Of a stretch of DNA of 64,000 nt, positions 50,726 to 58,808 are shown one piece after another. This stretch comes from JAGOUA01 sp964428975 (lineage in GTDB: Bacteria > Patescibacteriota > Patescibacteriia > 2-12-FULL-60-25). The stretch covers positions 1 to 64,000 of the forward strand of contig CAYSAI010000001.1 of assembly GCA_964428975.1 (NCBI GenBank), given 5' to 3'. The notes beneath the pieces are model-generated. The model saw only the letters and a list, made by a program, of their open reading frames with translations. It did no database searches and was not told the DNA's origin. The position numbers and the translations under genes were made by a program. The first letter of the stretch is position 1. Every line of letters begins with the position of its first letter.

Positions 50726-50750
50726 CCCCTCTCTTGCGTAAGATGAGGGG
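50726..50750. repeat. Palindromic repeat P, degenerate copy 4 acting as a terminator
   Basis: CCCCTC-TCTTGCGTAAGAT-GAGGGG keeps the arms of repeat P with changes in the centre. TATTTGTTT follows on the plus strand, directly after the 613-aa gene, so it can serve as its terminator. Confidence 0.65.
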
Positions 50751-50780
50751 TATTTGTTTGCAAACAGGACTAGTCCTAAC

Positions 50781-50807
50781 AAAAAAACGCTCGTTTGAGC
50801 GATTTTT
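50781..50807 (-). terminator. Terminator of tRNA-Pro
   Basis: CGCTC-AAAC-GAGCG is followed by TTTTTTT on the minus strand, after the tRNA. Confidence 0.8.
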
Positions 50808-50809
50808 CA

Positions 50810-50885
50810 TGGTCGGACTAGTGAGATTTGAACTCACGACCTCCTCGTCCCGAACGAGGCGCGCTACCAACTGCGCTATAGTCCG
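50810..50885 (-). tRNA. tRNA-Pro (CGG)
   Basis: A cloverleaf on the minus strand: acceptor CGGACTA/TAGTCCG, anticodon stem CCTCG/CGAGG with loop TTCGGGA (anticodon CGG), T loop TTCAAAT, discriminator A, encoded CCA. Confidence 0.93.
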
Positions 50886-50993
50886 AATCAAAAGAAGCGT
50901 AGCGAAAAGGCTTAGATGAAGCAAATTCCTCTTGTACAGAAAACTCCCGTTCTGCTACGCTAAAAGTATTATTCACCCTAACCTCAATGGCGT

Positions 50994-51203
50994 ATGTCTG
51001 AAGGAATGAACTGCCCAACCAAGTGTCCGTGTCATAAGATGGTCGCTCTTGGTGTCGTGCTCATTGGTCTTGTGTTCTTGCTTGGGGCTTTGGACGTGGT
51101 GAGTGCGTATTTCGTGTCCGTATCTTGGCCAATACTGGTGATTTTGATCGGTTTGAAGAAGATGATGGGCAACAGCATGTGTAAGTGCTGCGAGAAGAAA
51201 TAA
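50994..51203 (+). CDS. Small Cys-rich membrane protein, 69 aa
   Basis: MSEGMNCPTKCPCHKMVALGVVLIG starts with three Cys and a His (CPTKCPCH). Two hydrophobic spans follow (MVALGVVLIGLVFLLGALDVV and FVSVSWPILVILIGL). The end is MCKCCEKK with three more Cys. The Cys clusters at both ends could bind metal. I know no named family. It is preceded by an A/T-rich promoter-like stretch. Confidence 0.6.
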   Translation: MSEGMNCPTKCPCHKMVALGVVLIGLVFLLGALDVVSAYFVSVSWPILVILIGLKKMMGNSMCKCCEKK

Positions 51204-51330
51204 TGCGGGATGCTTTGCACCCCCCTTCCCATTTTCCGTCATTCGTGTAGTATAGAGGCACAACTCATGATGGGGACTGGCTTTGCTCATTTGAAGCGAA
51301 CATCCACCATCTAACGCGTTGAACTATCCT

Positions 51331-51546
51331 ATGAAGGGAACGATTGCTGGCAAGAACGATGAGAAGGGCTTCGGTTTCATCACCCCAGAAGGTATGGAAG
51401 ACACAAAAGAGAACAACGTGTTCTTTCATGTATCAGGTCTTCTTGAAGGAACGGTGTTCGAAACATTGGAGAAGGGCGCGATGGTAGAATTCGACAAAGA
51501 ACCTTCGGAAAAAGGAGATCGTGCGGTGCGTGTTACACGCGTCTAA
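51331..51546 (+). CDS. Cold-shock-domain protein
   Basis: A 71-aa nucleic-acid-binding OB fold: MKGTIAGKNDEKGFGFITPEG with RNP1 (KGFGFI) at about 11-16, NNVFFHVSGL (RNP2), then FETLEKGAMVEFDKEPSEKGDRAVRVTRV. CspA-type proteins act as RNA chaperones. The start ATG 51331 fits better than the TTG at 51319. It is followed by its own terminator. Confidence 0.9.
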   Translation: MKGTIAGKNDEKGFGFITPEGMEDTKENNVFFHVSGLLEGTVFETLEKGAMVEFDKEPSEKGDRAVRVTRV

Positions 51547-51564
51547 ACGAGTCTTTCGTTCCAT

Positions 51565-51599
51565 ATCCGATCTCGCAAGGGGTCGGATTTTGGTTTTTT
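51565..51599 (+). terminator. Terminator of the cold-shock-domain gene
   Basis: ATCCGA/TCGGAT arms around an AGGGG-containing loop, followed by TTTTGGTTTTTTC. Confidence 0.7.
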
Positions 51600-51658
51600 C
51601 AGGTGATTGGATGCTTACAAAAAAACACCAGACGAGAGCGTCTGGGCGAGAGAAGATA

Positions 51659-52114
51659 CTACCAACAAACGGTAAGATGATCCCACAGAGAAGGCGGGCC
51701 GGGATCAGATCCTGTGCCATGATCAATGCCCTGTTCATGGGTAGCACGGAAGTTTTGGTCCTTCAGTCTTGCGCAGAGCCTGTCTATGATCCAGTCCGTT
51801 TCCTCAGCGCTCGGCTCTGGAACCATCGGAAAATTCTTCCAGAAAAAATCATTCCCTGTTCTGAAACTCGTTTTACGCGAGTAGTCGCAGACAATCGAAT
51901 GCTTGCCAAGGCGAGCGTTGCGTTCGATTTCGGCGTGGATGAGCTTCATCAGGCCATCGAGCGCTTCTGCAAAATACGTTTCCCGTTCCTGCTCACGTTG
52001 TATGCGGCGCAGAGCCTGGGTTGTCTCTCTTTTTTGCTGCCCTTCTTCCTCTTCTTCCTTCGCCATGATCGTGAGACGCCGAGCCTCTTCTGCGTTGAAT
52101 GGACGGTTCGACAT
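51659..52114 (-). CDS. Hypothetical protein, 151 aa
   Basis: I do not recognise this protein. Strong GGAGG site before ATG 52114. A charged helix with an acidic run is at the start (EEARRLTIMAKEEEEEGQQKRETTQALRRIQREQERET). A compact second half has WKNFPMVPEPSAEETDWIIDRL. No signal peptide or membrane span. Downstream of the DUF4407-like gene on the same strand, with a terminator in between. Confidence 0.6.
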   Translation of the reverse strand: MSNRPFNAEEARRLTIMAKEEEEEGQQKRETTQALRRIQREQERETYFAEALDGLMKLIHAEIERNARLGKHSIVCDYSRKTSFRTGNDFFWKNFPMVPEPSAEETDWIIDRLCARLKDQNFRATHEQGIDHGTGSDPGPPSLWDHLTVCW

Positions 52115-52140
52115 GGTATCCTCCGTCAAATATAACAACA

Positions 52141-52166
52141 GACCCCCCGACAGATGTCGAGGGGTC
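52141..52166 (-). terminator. Terminator of the DUF4407-like gene
   Basis: GACCCC-TCGACA-TC-TGTCGG-GGGGTC forms a long stem on the minus strand, followed by TGTTGTTATATTT. Confidence 0.7.
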
Positions 52167-52188
52167 AGGTCTTCTCTCCCTTCCGACG

Positions 52189-54420
52189 CTAGTTTGCGTC
52201 AGACGAGGGGAGAGGAGGAGGGGAGGCCGTGTGTTCGGCCGTGGCGGGTGCGGGCGCTGGCACGTCGATCAGCTCACGCTCGTCGATGGTTTCCGTGGGA
52301 ACGGTCATCATCGAGCGAGAAAGCTCTTCGCGTGGATCGCGCCCGTTCGGCCAGCTCGGCAACGAGATCGAACGCTTCGTGAGCGCGATCTCGAGCCGCG
52401 TCAGCTCCGTGATCGCGGGGAGCACCCGGTCCGCATAGAACCGTGTCCCTGCCTCGGCGATGGTTTCTGCCGAGGCGTTCGCGTTCGTGAGCTCGTGGTG
52501 CCTCACGCGCCAGCGAGCTTCCGCATCGAGGAGCGAGAACTGGTAGCCTTCATAGGCTTCGAGCCAGCTCGCCACCTGTGCGCGATCGTTCGACGGGTCG
52601 TTCCAGCCGAGCCGCGTCAGCTCGTCCGCCGATACGCTCCACACGGAGGTCGAGAGCACTCGAGGGTCGATGCCGCTGTTGAGCGACTCCGGCCAAGCGA
52701 GCATTCCCATCCCCTCGATGTGCGCGTACTGCGCGAGTCCGGACATCTTCCGGAAGATCGGCTCGACTGTCTCGAGCGAGCGCGTGCGAAGCTGCCCGCG
52801 CACTTCCTCGAGACGTAGATACCAGTCGCCCGCCGTCTTGCGACTTGCGAGCTCTTGCTTGAAAGACTCGAGCTGCTGGATAGCAGCCGTCGCCTCTGAG
52901 CAAAGCCCGTGCCACTCGATCTGGGCGCCCTTCGCCCCGACGTCGAGCCCGTGCGCCACGAAGTCCTTGACGCCAAGGTTCGCGAGCTGCGTGCACGCGA
53001 GATCGTTCCCTGCGGCAGCTTGTGCAGCTACCGAATGGTACGTCTCGAACTCTCGGGGTGCTCGTGCCTTCAGGAGGACGAACATGAGCCCGAGGAACAC
53101 GGTGAAGGTACGCAGCCCCCACACGATCACTCGTGCGGCAAGGCTGTCGGCCTCGACCAAGCGAAGCGCGGCGAAGCGGGCGAGGAAGCCTTTCGGCTGC
53201 TCCCACTCGCTCCGGTGCTCCGTGAGAAAGGCGACGCTCGCGATGCGCGCGAGAGCTGTGTCGCTCACACGTCTGATGCCGGCCTTGCGGTCGGCGGACG
53301 TGCGATCGAGCTCGGCGCGGCGAGCAGCGCTCTCCGCATCGAACGCCTCGCGCTCGCGACGGATCTCACGCTCGTACCGACCAACGCGCTCGTTGGCGTC
53401 GTGCGTGTCGCGGCGCAGAGCCTCGTACACGCCGCCCGCTCCGCGCTGTCCCGAAGGACCCGTGCCTGCCGACTCGCGCGTCGCTTCGCTGCCGAGGCGG
53501 GTGGCCTCAGTGCGCAGGCGCGTGAGCTCGCTCGTTTCGCGCGCCAGCATGTCATTGCGGGCGTGGACACGATCGGCCGTCTCGCGTGTGAGCGAGTCGC
53601 GTGCACGAGCGTCCTCCTCGGTGAGGAGTCGGTCCGCGCGCGTACGCTCGGTCGCGTTTGCACGAGCGCGGATCCCCTCTTGCAGCTGCGTCTCACGGCC
53701 GCCGATGCGATGTTCGATCTCACTCTCGAAGATCTTGAGCTCGAACGGCACTGTATTGACGACCGCAATCATGAGGAGGATCGCGAACCGCTGCCATACC
53801 TGATGGCGGAACCGTGGGTCGCTCCGATAGCGGCCCAGGTGCGCCTGCCAAGCAGTGGCGGTCTGCTTTGCCGTCGGCGCAATGGCCGGCAGCCCTCGCC
53901 ACGACCGCCATGCATTGCGCAGGCGGAGGAAGAACGAAGGCTTCGGCGCGCCTATCGCGACCGGCGGGGCGATCACCTGCTCACGTGAGCGTGTGTCGAT
54001 CACGAGGAGCGAGCGGTCGACGACGAGCGTCGCCACCACCATCACGCTCGTGAGAGCGACCACTGCGAGGGTGCTCGAGAGCGCGTACCCGAAGCTCGCG
54101 CTCCAGGTGTACACCTCGAAAACTCCCATCACGATGAGCATGCACGTAAGGGCGTGCGTATAGCTCAGCACCCCCTCCGTCATGAGCGGGTTCCGCTCTC
54201 CCCACGGGAAGAGGCGGAAGATCCGCGCAAAGAACGTGAGGAAGATCCCCACGAGGTTCCCCACGAAGGAGAACCCCCGATCGACGACGTCCTCGACGGT
54301 ATTGAACACCTTCGAGAAGAATCGCCAGATCCCTTGGAACATCGGACGCTCGGCGGGTGCCGGCGGCGTCGTTGCCACGGGGGTCGTTCCGCCGCCTACT
54401 GCCAATCCTGAATCAGCCAT
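52189..54420 (-). CDS. DUF4407-like coiled-coil membrane protein, GC-rich, 743 aa
   Basis: Four spans at about 60-85 (FSFVGNLVGIFLTFFARIFRLFP), 88-110, 115-145 (ALSSTLAVVALTSVMVVATLVV) with VDRSLLVID after it, and 210-235 (QRFAILLMIAVVNTVPFELKIFESEI). This order and the VDRSLLV and PFELKIFESEI motifs fit DUF4407. A long coiled coil follows (about 240-385, rich in Arg, Glu, Ala, Thr), then a fifth span near 430 and a soluble helical end domain. Third codon positions are nearly all G/C, unlike the neighbours. Function unknown. It has a strong promoter (54519-54547). Confidence 0.75.
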   Translation of the reverse strand: MADSGLAVGGGTTPVATTPPAPAERPMFQGIWRFFSKVFNTVEDVVDRGFSFVGNLVGIFLTFFARIFRLFPWGERNPLMTEGVLSYTHALTCMLIVMGVFEVYTWSASFGYALSSTLAVVALTSVMVVATLVVDRSLLVIDTRSREQVIAPPVAIGAPKPSFFLRLRNAWRSWRGLPAIAPTAKQTATAWQAHLGRYRSDPRFRHQVWQRFAILLMIAVVNTVPFELKIFESEIEHRIGGRETQLQEGIRARANATERTRADRLLTEEDARARDSLTRETADRVHARNDMLARETSELTRLRTEATRLGSEATRESAGTGPSGQRGAGGVYEALRRDTHDANERVGRYEREIRREREAFDAESAARRAELDRTSADRKAGIRRVSDTALARIASVAFLTEHRSEWEQPKGFLARFAALRLVEADSLAARVIVWGLRTFTVFLGLMFVLLKARAPREFETYHSVAAQAAAGNDLACTQLANLGVKDFVAHGLDVGAKGAQIEWHGLCSEATAAIQQLESFKQELASRKTAGDWYLRLEEVRGQLRTRSLETVEPIFRKMSGLAQYAHIEGMGMLAWPESLNSGIDPRVLSTSVWSVSADELTRLGWNDPSNDRAQVASWLEAYEGYQFSLLDAEARWRVRHHELTNANASAETIAEAGTRFYADRVLPAITELTRLEIALTKRSISLPSWPNGRDPREELSRSMMTVPTETIDERELIDVPAPAPATAEHTASPPPLPSSDAN

Positions 54421-54518
54421 GGTGGCCTCTTTCTGGGGTGGTTATACCCCTCTACAGTCCGTTCCCTATCGAGTCTTCCTTGTCAAGCGCGAGACCATCT
54501 CGCCGAAACAAGTGCCCT

Positions 54519-54547
54519 AGTGTAGCAGAAAAACCAACGTTTGTCAA
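54519..54547 (-). promoter_or_regulatory. Near-consensus promoter for the DUF4407-like gene
   Basis: TTGACA (54542-54547), 17 bases, TACACT (54519-54524) on the minus strand. The leader is about 90 bases. Confidence 0.7.
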
Positions 54548-54652
54548 TCTTTGCTTTACATCTGTCAATATCTTCCCTCTGCATTCCATTTTTCATGGAA
54601 TAAAGAGGCAAGGCGCCGTCTCCCACTCCGTTGTGAGTAAGACGGCCAGACA

Positions 54653-54967
54653 TCAATCATTCACGCATTTCATCTCCGAATACCCCTCCAACGACCACTC
54701 CTGGTTCTCCTGGATCACCTCTGCGCACTTTCCAAGAAGGTCTGGTGGATTGCCCTCCCAACCCCCAAACGGCACTCCTTCCAACAAGCGATACAACCGT
54801 ACGTACGGCACGTATCTCGGCTGATCACTCACTTCCCGTTCCCGCTCACGGTAGGCCGTACGCGCTTCCTCTTCTCCCAAGAATACCGCCGCCTGCCACC
54901 ACGGATGATTACCGCAACTCGTGTACTGTCCCCACACCAGCACAAACACTCGCGCCTGATTTTCCAT
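54653..54967 (-). CDS. Hypothetical protein, 104 aa
   Basis: I do not recognise this protein. GAGGAG site before ATG 54967. Trp-rich and acidic: VFVLVWGQYTSCGNHPWWQAAVFLGEEEARTAYREREREV, LLEGVPFGGWEGNPPDLLGKCAEVIQENQEWSLEGY. No membrane span. Upstream on the minus strand is TTGACA with TAGGGT 18 bases away. Downstream (54421-54652) hairpins such as ATTCCAT/ATGGAAT and GCCGTCT/AGACGGC may end the transcript. Confidence 0.6.
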   Translation of the reverse strand: MENQARVFVLVWGQYTSCGNHPWWQAAVFLGEEEARTAYREREREVSDQPRYVPYVRLYRLLEGVPFGGWEGNPPDLLGKCAEVIQENQEWSLEGYSEMKCVND

Positions 54968-55101
54968 GGTACTTCTCCTCTTTCTCTCGATTAAACGCCG
55001 CTGGGATATTCCACCCATTGTACGCCCAACCGCTCATGAGCAATCCGCACCCTATCATATGATAAGACGTATTGTCAATATCTTGTTTACAACCAGAAAC
55101 T

Positions 55102-55521
55102 TTACACACGAACGACAAGCACCTCGATCTGCGCAGGCCAACGCTCAGGCAGCGGCTCGAGAACCAAGGCTCGTCCTCCGACCCGAGGCAAAACCATCAA
55201 GACCTGCGGCCCGTACTCTGCGTGGAGAAAGACAGGCACAAGGGCGGCGATGTTGGTCAAGGCCGGATTCTCAAGCGCCGCTCGTACGAGAGAAGATGCC
55301 GAAGCAAGAACGAGGCCTTGCGCCTGTACTTCACGAAGCACCGCGTCGAGGGAAGCATAGGCGGAAGGAACAAACATCGAGACGGAAGACAGCTCTTTCA
55401 CCCCAGTCTCTTGTCGTAAAAGCGATTCAAGATAGGGATCGATCGAGATGAATCCAGCCGCGCGCAGTTGCTCCGGTGAGAACGAAGGGGTGGATACAGA
55501 GTCCATGAGTGGCTTGAGCAT
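55102..55521 (-). CDS. Hypothetical protein, 139 aa
   Basis: I do not recognise this protein. AAGGAG before ATG 55521. A helical start (PEQLRAAGFISIDPYLESLLRQETG) then alternating strand/helix segments (MFVPSAYASLDAVLREVQAQGLVLASASSLVRAALENPAL, NIAALVPVFLHAEYGPQVLMVLPRVGGRALVLEPLPER). No signal peptide or membrane span. Another single-gene unit of the orphan set. Confidence 0.6.
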   Translation of the reverse strand: MLKPLMDSVSTPSFSPEQLRAAGFISIDPYLESLLRQETGVKELSSVSMFVPSAYASLDAVLREVQAQGLVLASASSLVRAALENPALTNIAALVPVFLHAEYGPQVLMVLPRVGGRALVLEPLPERWPAQIEVLVVRV

Positions 55522-55696
55522 AGGAGTCTCCTTGTAGAAGGGCGAAACAATGTTCGCTCCCGAACCTTAACAGACACGACTCGACTTCGGACGATTTACG
55601 TACATGATTTGCCTTGTATTCAGCACAGTTTCAAATAATGTGGCTTATCTTGGCAGAATATTTACAGAAGTAAAGTGTTCGTATAGAGTACGTTTT

Positions 55697-56422
55697 ATGT
55701 CTATCGATCAGCTCGTTCTTCTCGGACTTAGTCCAGAACACGCCACGATCTACCTCGTCCTCATCGAGCATAGATCTTTGCTTTTAACGGAAATCTCACG
55801 AAAAACCTCGTTTCGTCGAGCTCTTTTGTATATCGAGCTTCCCAAAATGGTGGCCTCTGGCCTCGTGGTTCAGTCACCCATGGGAAAGCGCATACACTAT
55901 GCAGCTGCAGATCCCACCGTCCTCGAACAAAGACTTGAAGCGCAACGACAACGTCTCGAAACGATTCACGGCGCGATACGAACGCTTACCGTTCGATCCG
56001 TAGACCGGCCTCGTTTTACCATACGCCAAGGAGAAACCGCTCTCCAAGAAGCCCTTGAAGCCTTCATGCACCGTCTCAAAAAGGACGATGTGTACCTTCG
56101 TTTCTCTTCTCGACGTGCCGACGTGAATGTTAAAAAATACATAACCGACGCCTATCATAAAGAAGATGCGCGCAAGTCTCCCGACCATTTTGTGATCACG
56201 AGTCAATCCGTTGTTGGTCAATACAACAAGAAACTCACCCGCGCTTCGAAGGTGCTTCCGGATTCAAAAGAAGGTCCCTTCGCCTACAATATAAACGCGT
56301 ATATGTATCAAGATCGAACGTTATTTGTGGACTATTCCTCCGAAACCGTTTTCGAGGTGCATCATGCCCCGTTTACGGATTTCTTGCGCACGATTTTCAA
56401 GAATTTGTACGATCGTCTATAA
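55697..56422 (+). CDS. TrmB-like transcriptional regulator, 241 aa
   Basis: An N-terminal winged helix-turn-helix (LLGLSPEHATIYLVLIEHRSLLLTEISRKTSFRRALLYIELPKMVASGLVVQ, about 7-58) precedes a coiled-coil linker (EQRLEAQRQRLETIHGAIRTL) and a C-terminal effector-like domain. This matches TrmB-family regulators, best known as sugar-responsive factors in archaea and frequent in CPR bacteria. I start at MSIDQLVLLGL. Targets and ligand are not known. It ends about 50 bases from the convergent methyltransferase. Confidence 0.8.
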   Translation: MSIDQLVLLGLSPEHATIYLVLIEHRSLLLTEISRKTSFRRALLYIELPKMVASGLVVQSPMGKRIHYAAADPTVLEQRLEAQRQRLETIHGAIRTLTVRSVDRPRFTIRQGETALQEALEAFMHRLKKDDVYLRFSSRRADVNVKKYITDAYHKEDARKSPDHFVITSQSVVGQYNKKLTRASKVLPDSKEGPFAYNINAYMYQDRTLFVDYSSETVFEVHHAPFTDFLRTIFKNLYDRL

Positions 56423-56451
56423 CGAGCATCTCTTTGTAGGAGATCAATGAT

Positions 56452-56470
56452 AGGACTTACGCGTTTGGAT
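56452..56470 (+). repeat. TTACRCGTTTGGAT element end at the 3' side of a methyltransferase gene
   Basis: AGGACTTACGCGTTTGGAT matches elements A and B. The methyltransferase stop codon lies at its edge. No inverted partner is near. Confidence 0.6.
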
Positions 56471-57102
56471 CATTCTTCATTCGCGCACTTTCGCGCGATG
56501 ATACTTTCAACAACGCTTGTCATTGGCGTACCATCTTCGTGTTTTTTCATGAGCGGCTCGTCTGATGAGGAATACTCGACAATCTCCCAATCCTGATAAA
56601 AATCTTTCAGCCAACCGTCGTCCGGATAAAAGGCAGTCGGATCTTCCGCTCGGTCCAAGCGCGGTCGATCGCCAATTTTTGTGAATAGATGAACGACGTT
56701 GATGCCACCTAGCTTTGTATGCGTCTTCATATCTTTCATGAGGCGTAGCGAAGCCTCTTCTGTGAGAAACTGGAAGATAAGAACAGCGACAATCGCTTCG
56801 TAGTCCGCATCGATGGAATAGGTCGACACATCTGCGACTTCGGTCTTTATGTTGAGCCCTCGAGCCTCCGAGATCCGTTGCAGCTTGTCGATTCCGGCTA
56901 TGGAAATATCGACGGCATTGACCTGAAAACCTTTCTCCGCCAGGTAAATAGCGTGTCTACCATCGCCTGCCCCCAAGTCGAGCACGGAACCGAATGGTAA
57001 TAACTCGACGAGACGCTTCACGAACGGTTGCGGTTCGCCAAACGCAGAAGCATTTTCCACCTTTCCAAAGAAATGCGCCATGTGCTCTTGGGAGATTTTC
57101 AT
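56470..57102 (-). CDS. SAM-dependent methyltransferase, TehB-like
   Basis: A 210-aa class I methyltransferase. The SAM-binding motif I is VLDLGAGDGRHAIYLAEKGFQVNAVDIS (about 45-72), followed by IKTEVADVSTYSIDADYEAIVAVLIFQFLTEE (motifs II-IV). The sequence resembles TehB-type small-molecule methyltransferases. The true substrate is unknown. I start at MKISQEHMAHFFGK. Confidence 0.85.
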   Translation of the reverse strand: MKISQEHMAHFFGKVENASAFGEPQPFVKRLVELLPFGSVLDLGAGDGRHAIYLAEKGFQVNAVDISIAGIDKLQRISEARGLNIKTEVADVSTYSIDADYEAIVAVLIFQFLTEEASLRLMKDMKTHTKLGGINVVHLFTKIGDRPRLDRAEDPTAFYPDDGWLKDFYQDWEIVEYSSSDEPLMKKHEDGTPMTSVVESIIARKCANEE

Positions 57103-57285
57103 ACCGATGAAGCTTATAACAAACACCGAACCCTTGCGAGTTCGAACCTTGTTTGGGTGCCATCGTGGAGGTCGTTCGCACCGCTCTAGCGAATCTGCCA
57201 CTGTGTTCTTTCATTCCTGACCTGAACCTTTACACAACGATTGGCGCCGGTTAGCATGATTATGCTAATAGTATTTTCAATTTGT

Positions 57286-57612
57286 ATGAATTTTGAATTT
57301 CATAAACTAGCTCCAGATAAAGTCAGAGCAAAAATTGAATCGATCATGCAGGATGTTCCTGAAAATAAGCTTCCTTCTGTTATCGCGGATCTCCGTGCTT
57401 ATGCGCGGCTTAAACAACTAAATGAAGTCTCTTACCGTGATCTGCCGGAAGATATCCGCTACGAGATCGGCACGCGTGATCCAATGGACGTCTTTCTAGA
57501 TGAGGTCTCGGGCACGGCTGGCGAGCAATGGGACTCGATGCAAGACTTTTACGGACCCGAATGGACATATACAGACGTGAACAAACTGATTGAGGCTCTT
57601 GAATCCAGATAA
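57286..57612 (+). CDS. Hypothetical small acidic protein, 108 aa
   Basis: I do not recognise this protein. I start at MNFEFHKLAPDKVRAK; the earlier ATG at 57241 would add a short hydrophobic stretch. It is helical and acidic (DKVRAKIESIMQDVPENKLPSVIADLRAYARLKQLNE, DPMDVFLDEVSGTAGEQWDSMQDFYGPEW). It ends 5 bases before the end of the convergent Fic gene. Confidence 0.5.
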   Translation: MNFEFHKLAPDKVRAKIESIMQDVPENKLPSVIADLRAYARLKQLNEVSYRDLPEDIRYEIGTRDPMDVFLDEVSGTAGEQWDSMQDFYGPEWTYTDVNKLIEALESR

Positions 57613-57617
57613 TCTCG

Positions 57618-58565
57618 TCAGCGACATCGCTTACGCAGTCTTCCTTCTTCATATCGTGTGAGCGCCTCCTTCGTCGTCACCCAATTGCGTCCGTCTTTAT
57701 GAGCCTCAAGTCGACCAGTTCTTGCGAGAAGATTCAGGTGCTTGGCCTCATAGCCCGTTCCTTGACCCAGCTGCGCAAGAGACATATACCGCTCACTCTT
57801 TGCCGTTGTCGGTTCGAGTGCTCTGAGATACATATCTAACGAACGTTCAATCGTTTGAGCAATAAACTGAACGAGAGGAGCAAGATCACCTTCATCCGCA
57901 CGCGACAAAACACGATAATACTTCTTTCGATCGTTTTTTAAGATGATCGTGAGAGGAAAACACTTTCGCATGAGAAGAACATTCATCAGTAAGCGTGATG
58001 TTCGACCATTTCCGTCAAAAAACGGATGGATCGCAGCTAATTTATGATGCGCCTGTGAAGCAAGTTCAATTGGATGTATTTTCCGTTCATTCGTGTTCAG
58101 CCACGTGACGAGCGCGTGCATCTTTTTGGACACTTCGAGAGCTTCTGGTGGCCGATGCTTTGTCCCCGTAATCATCACGGGTCCATTTCGATACACTCCA
58201 GCCCATTCTCGATCGATATCCTGCATGACCAATTGATGGAATTGTCGAATAAGACGTTCGGATAACGTGACGCGATGATCGCGTTCAATGAGTTCATAAA
58301 GGTACTCCAAGGCCGCTTGATGGCTTTTTGCTTCAAGATGATCCTTGAGAGGCTTCCCTTTTACCGTCAACCCTTCATTCACAACCAAAAACGTTTCCCT
58401 CAATGTCAGGCTATTCCCTTCAATGGCGTTCGTGTTATACGTCATCTCAATCTGAAACTGCTCGCGCAGCTTTTGAACGGCAGATGTGGGAAGTGGACGA
58501 AATGTGTTAAGGCGCTTGAGTTTTTCATCAAGACGCTTCTGCATCGATGGCTGGAGGATGGTCAT
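57618..58565 (-). CDS. Fic-domain protein with C-terminal HTH-like region (probable AMPylator)
   Basis: A 315-aa protein. The core motif HPFFDGNGRTSR (180-191) carries the catalytic His and phosphate-binding residues for transfer of AMP from ATP to a protein hydroxyl. The N-terminal helix TNAIEGNS (45-52) matches the inhibitory (S/T)xxxE(G/N) motif, so a self-inhibited class II Fic is likely. The last 70 residues (YMSLAQLGQGTGYEAKHLNLLARTGRLEAHKDGRNWVTTKEAL) look like a helix-turn-helix. Upstream is a strong inverted repeat (58570-58610), fitting autoregulation. The target is unknown. Confidence 0.9.
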   Translation of the reverse strand: MTILQPSMQKRLDEKLKRLNTFRPLPTSAVQKLREQFQIEMTYNTNAIEGNSLTLRETFLVVNEGLTVKGKPLKDHLEAKSHQAALEYLYELIERDHRVTLSERLIRQFHQLVMQDIDREWAGVYRNGPVMITGTKHRPPEALEVSKKMHALVTWLNTNERKIHPIELASQAHHKLAAIHPFFDGNGRTSRLLMNVLLMRKCFPLTIILKNDRKKYYRVLSRADEGDLAPLVQFIAQTIERSLDMYLRALEPTTAKSERYMSLAQLGQGTGYEAKHLNLLARTGRLEAHKDGRNWVTTKEALTRYEEGRLRKRCR

Positions 58566-58569
58566 ATGC

Positions 58570-58610
58570 TTAATATGGTTTATATCCTATAAACACTTAT
58601 ACCATATTAA
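58570..58610 (-). promoter_or_regulatory. Palindromic operator/promoter region of the Fic gene
   Basis: TTAATATGGTT and ACCATATTAA form an inverted repeat with a 20-base spacer (TATATCCTATAAACACTTAT) that contains TATAA boxes. It lies immediately upstream of the Fic start. An autoregulatory binding site for the C-terminal HTH of Fic is plausible but untested. Confidence 0.55.
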
Positions 58611-58688
58611 TATAATGGCGTCAACTTGACTCATGCTTTATTCAATAACCAAAAACAAAAATCGAACCGTTTCCAGTTCGATTCTCGA

Positions 58689-58764
58689 TGGGGTGGCCAA
58701 TGGGGCTCGAACCCACAACCACTCGGACCACAACCGAGTGCTCTACCAGTTGAGCTATGGCCAC
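58689..58764 (-). tRNA. tRNA-His (GTG)
   Basis: A cloverleaf on the minus strand: acceptor GTGGCCA/TGGCCAC, anticodon stem CTCGG/CCGAG with loop TTGTGGT (anticodon GTG), T loop TTCGAGC, discriminator C, encoded CCA. Confidence 0.93.
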
Positions 58765-58808
58765 CATGCGCGCGAGACTATACCGTATTCTCGCGAGTTG
58801 ATCAAGCC

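Noticed and set aside
52670..53988. Plus-strand frames of 350-380 aa opposite the DUF4407-like gene
   Set aside because: Such frames arise from the high GC content of the true gene. They are Arg/Ser-rich without any motif or ribosome binding site.
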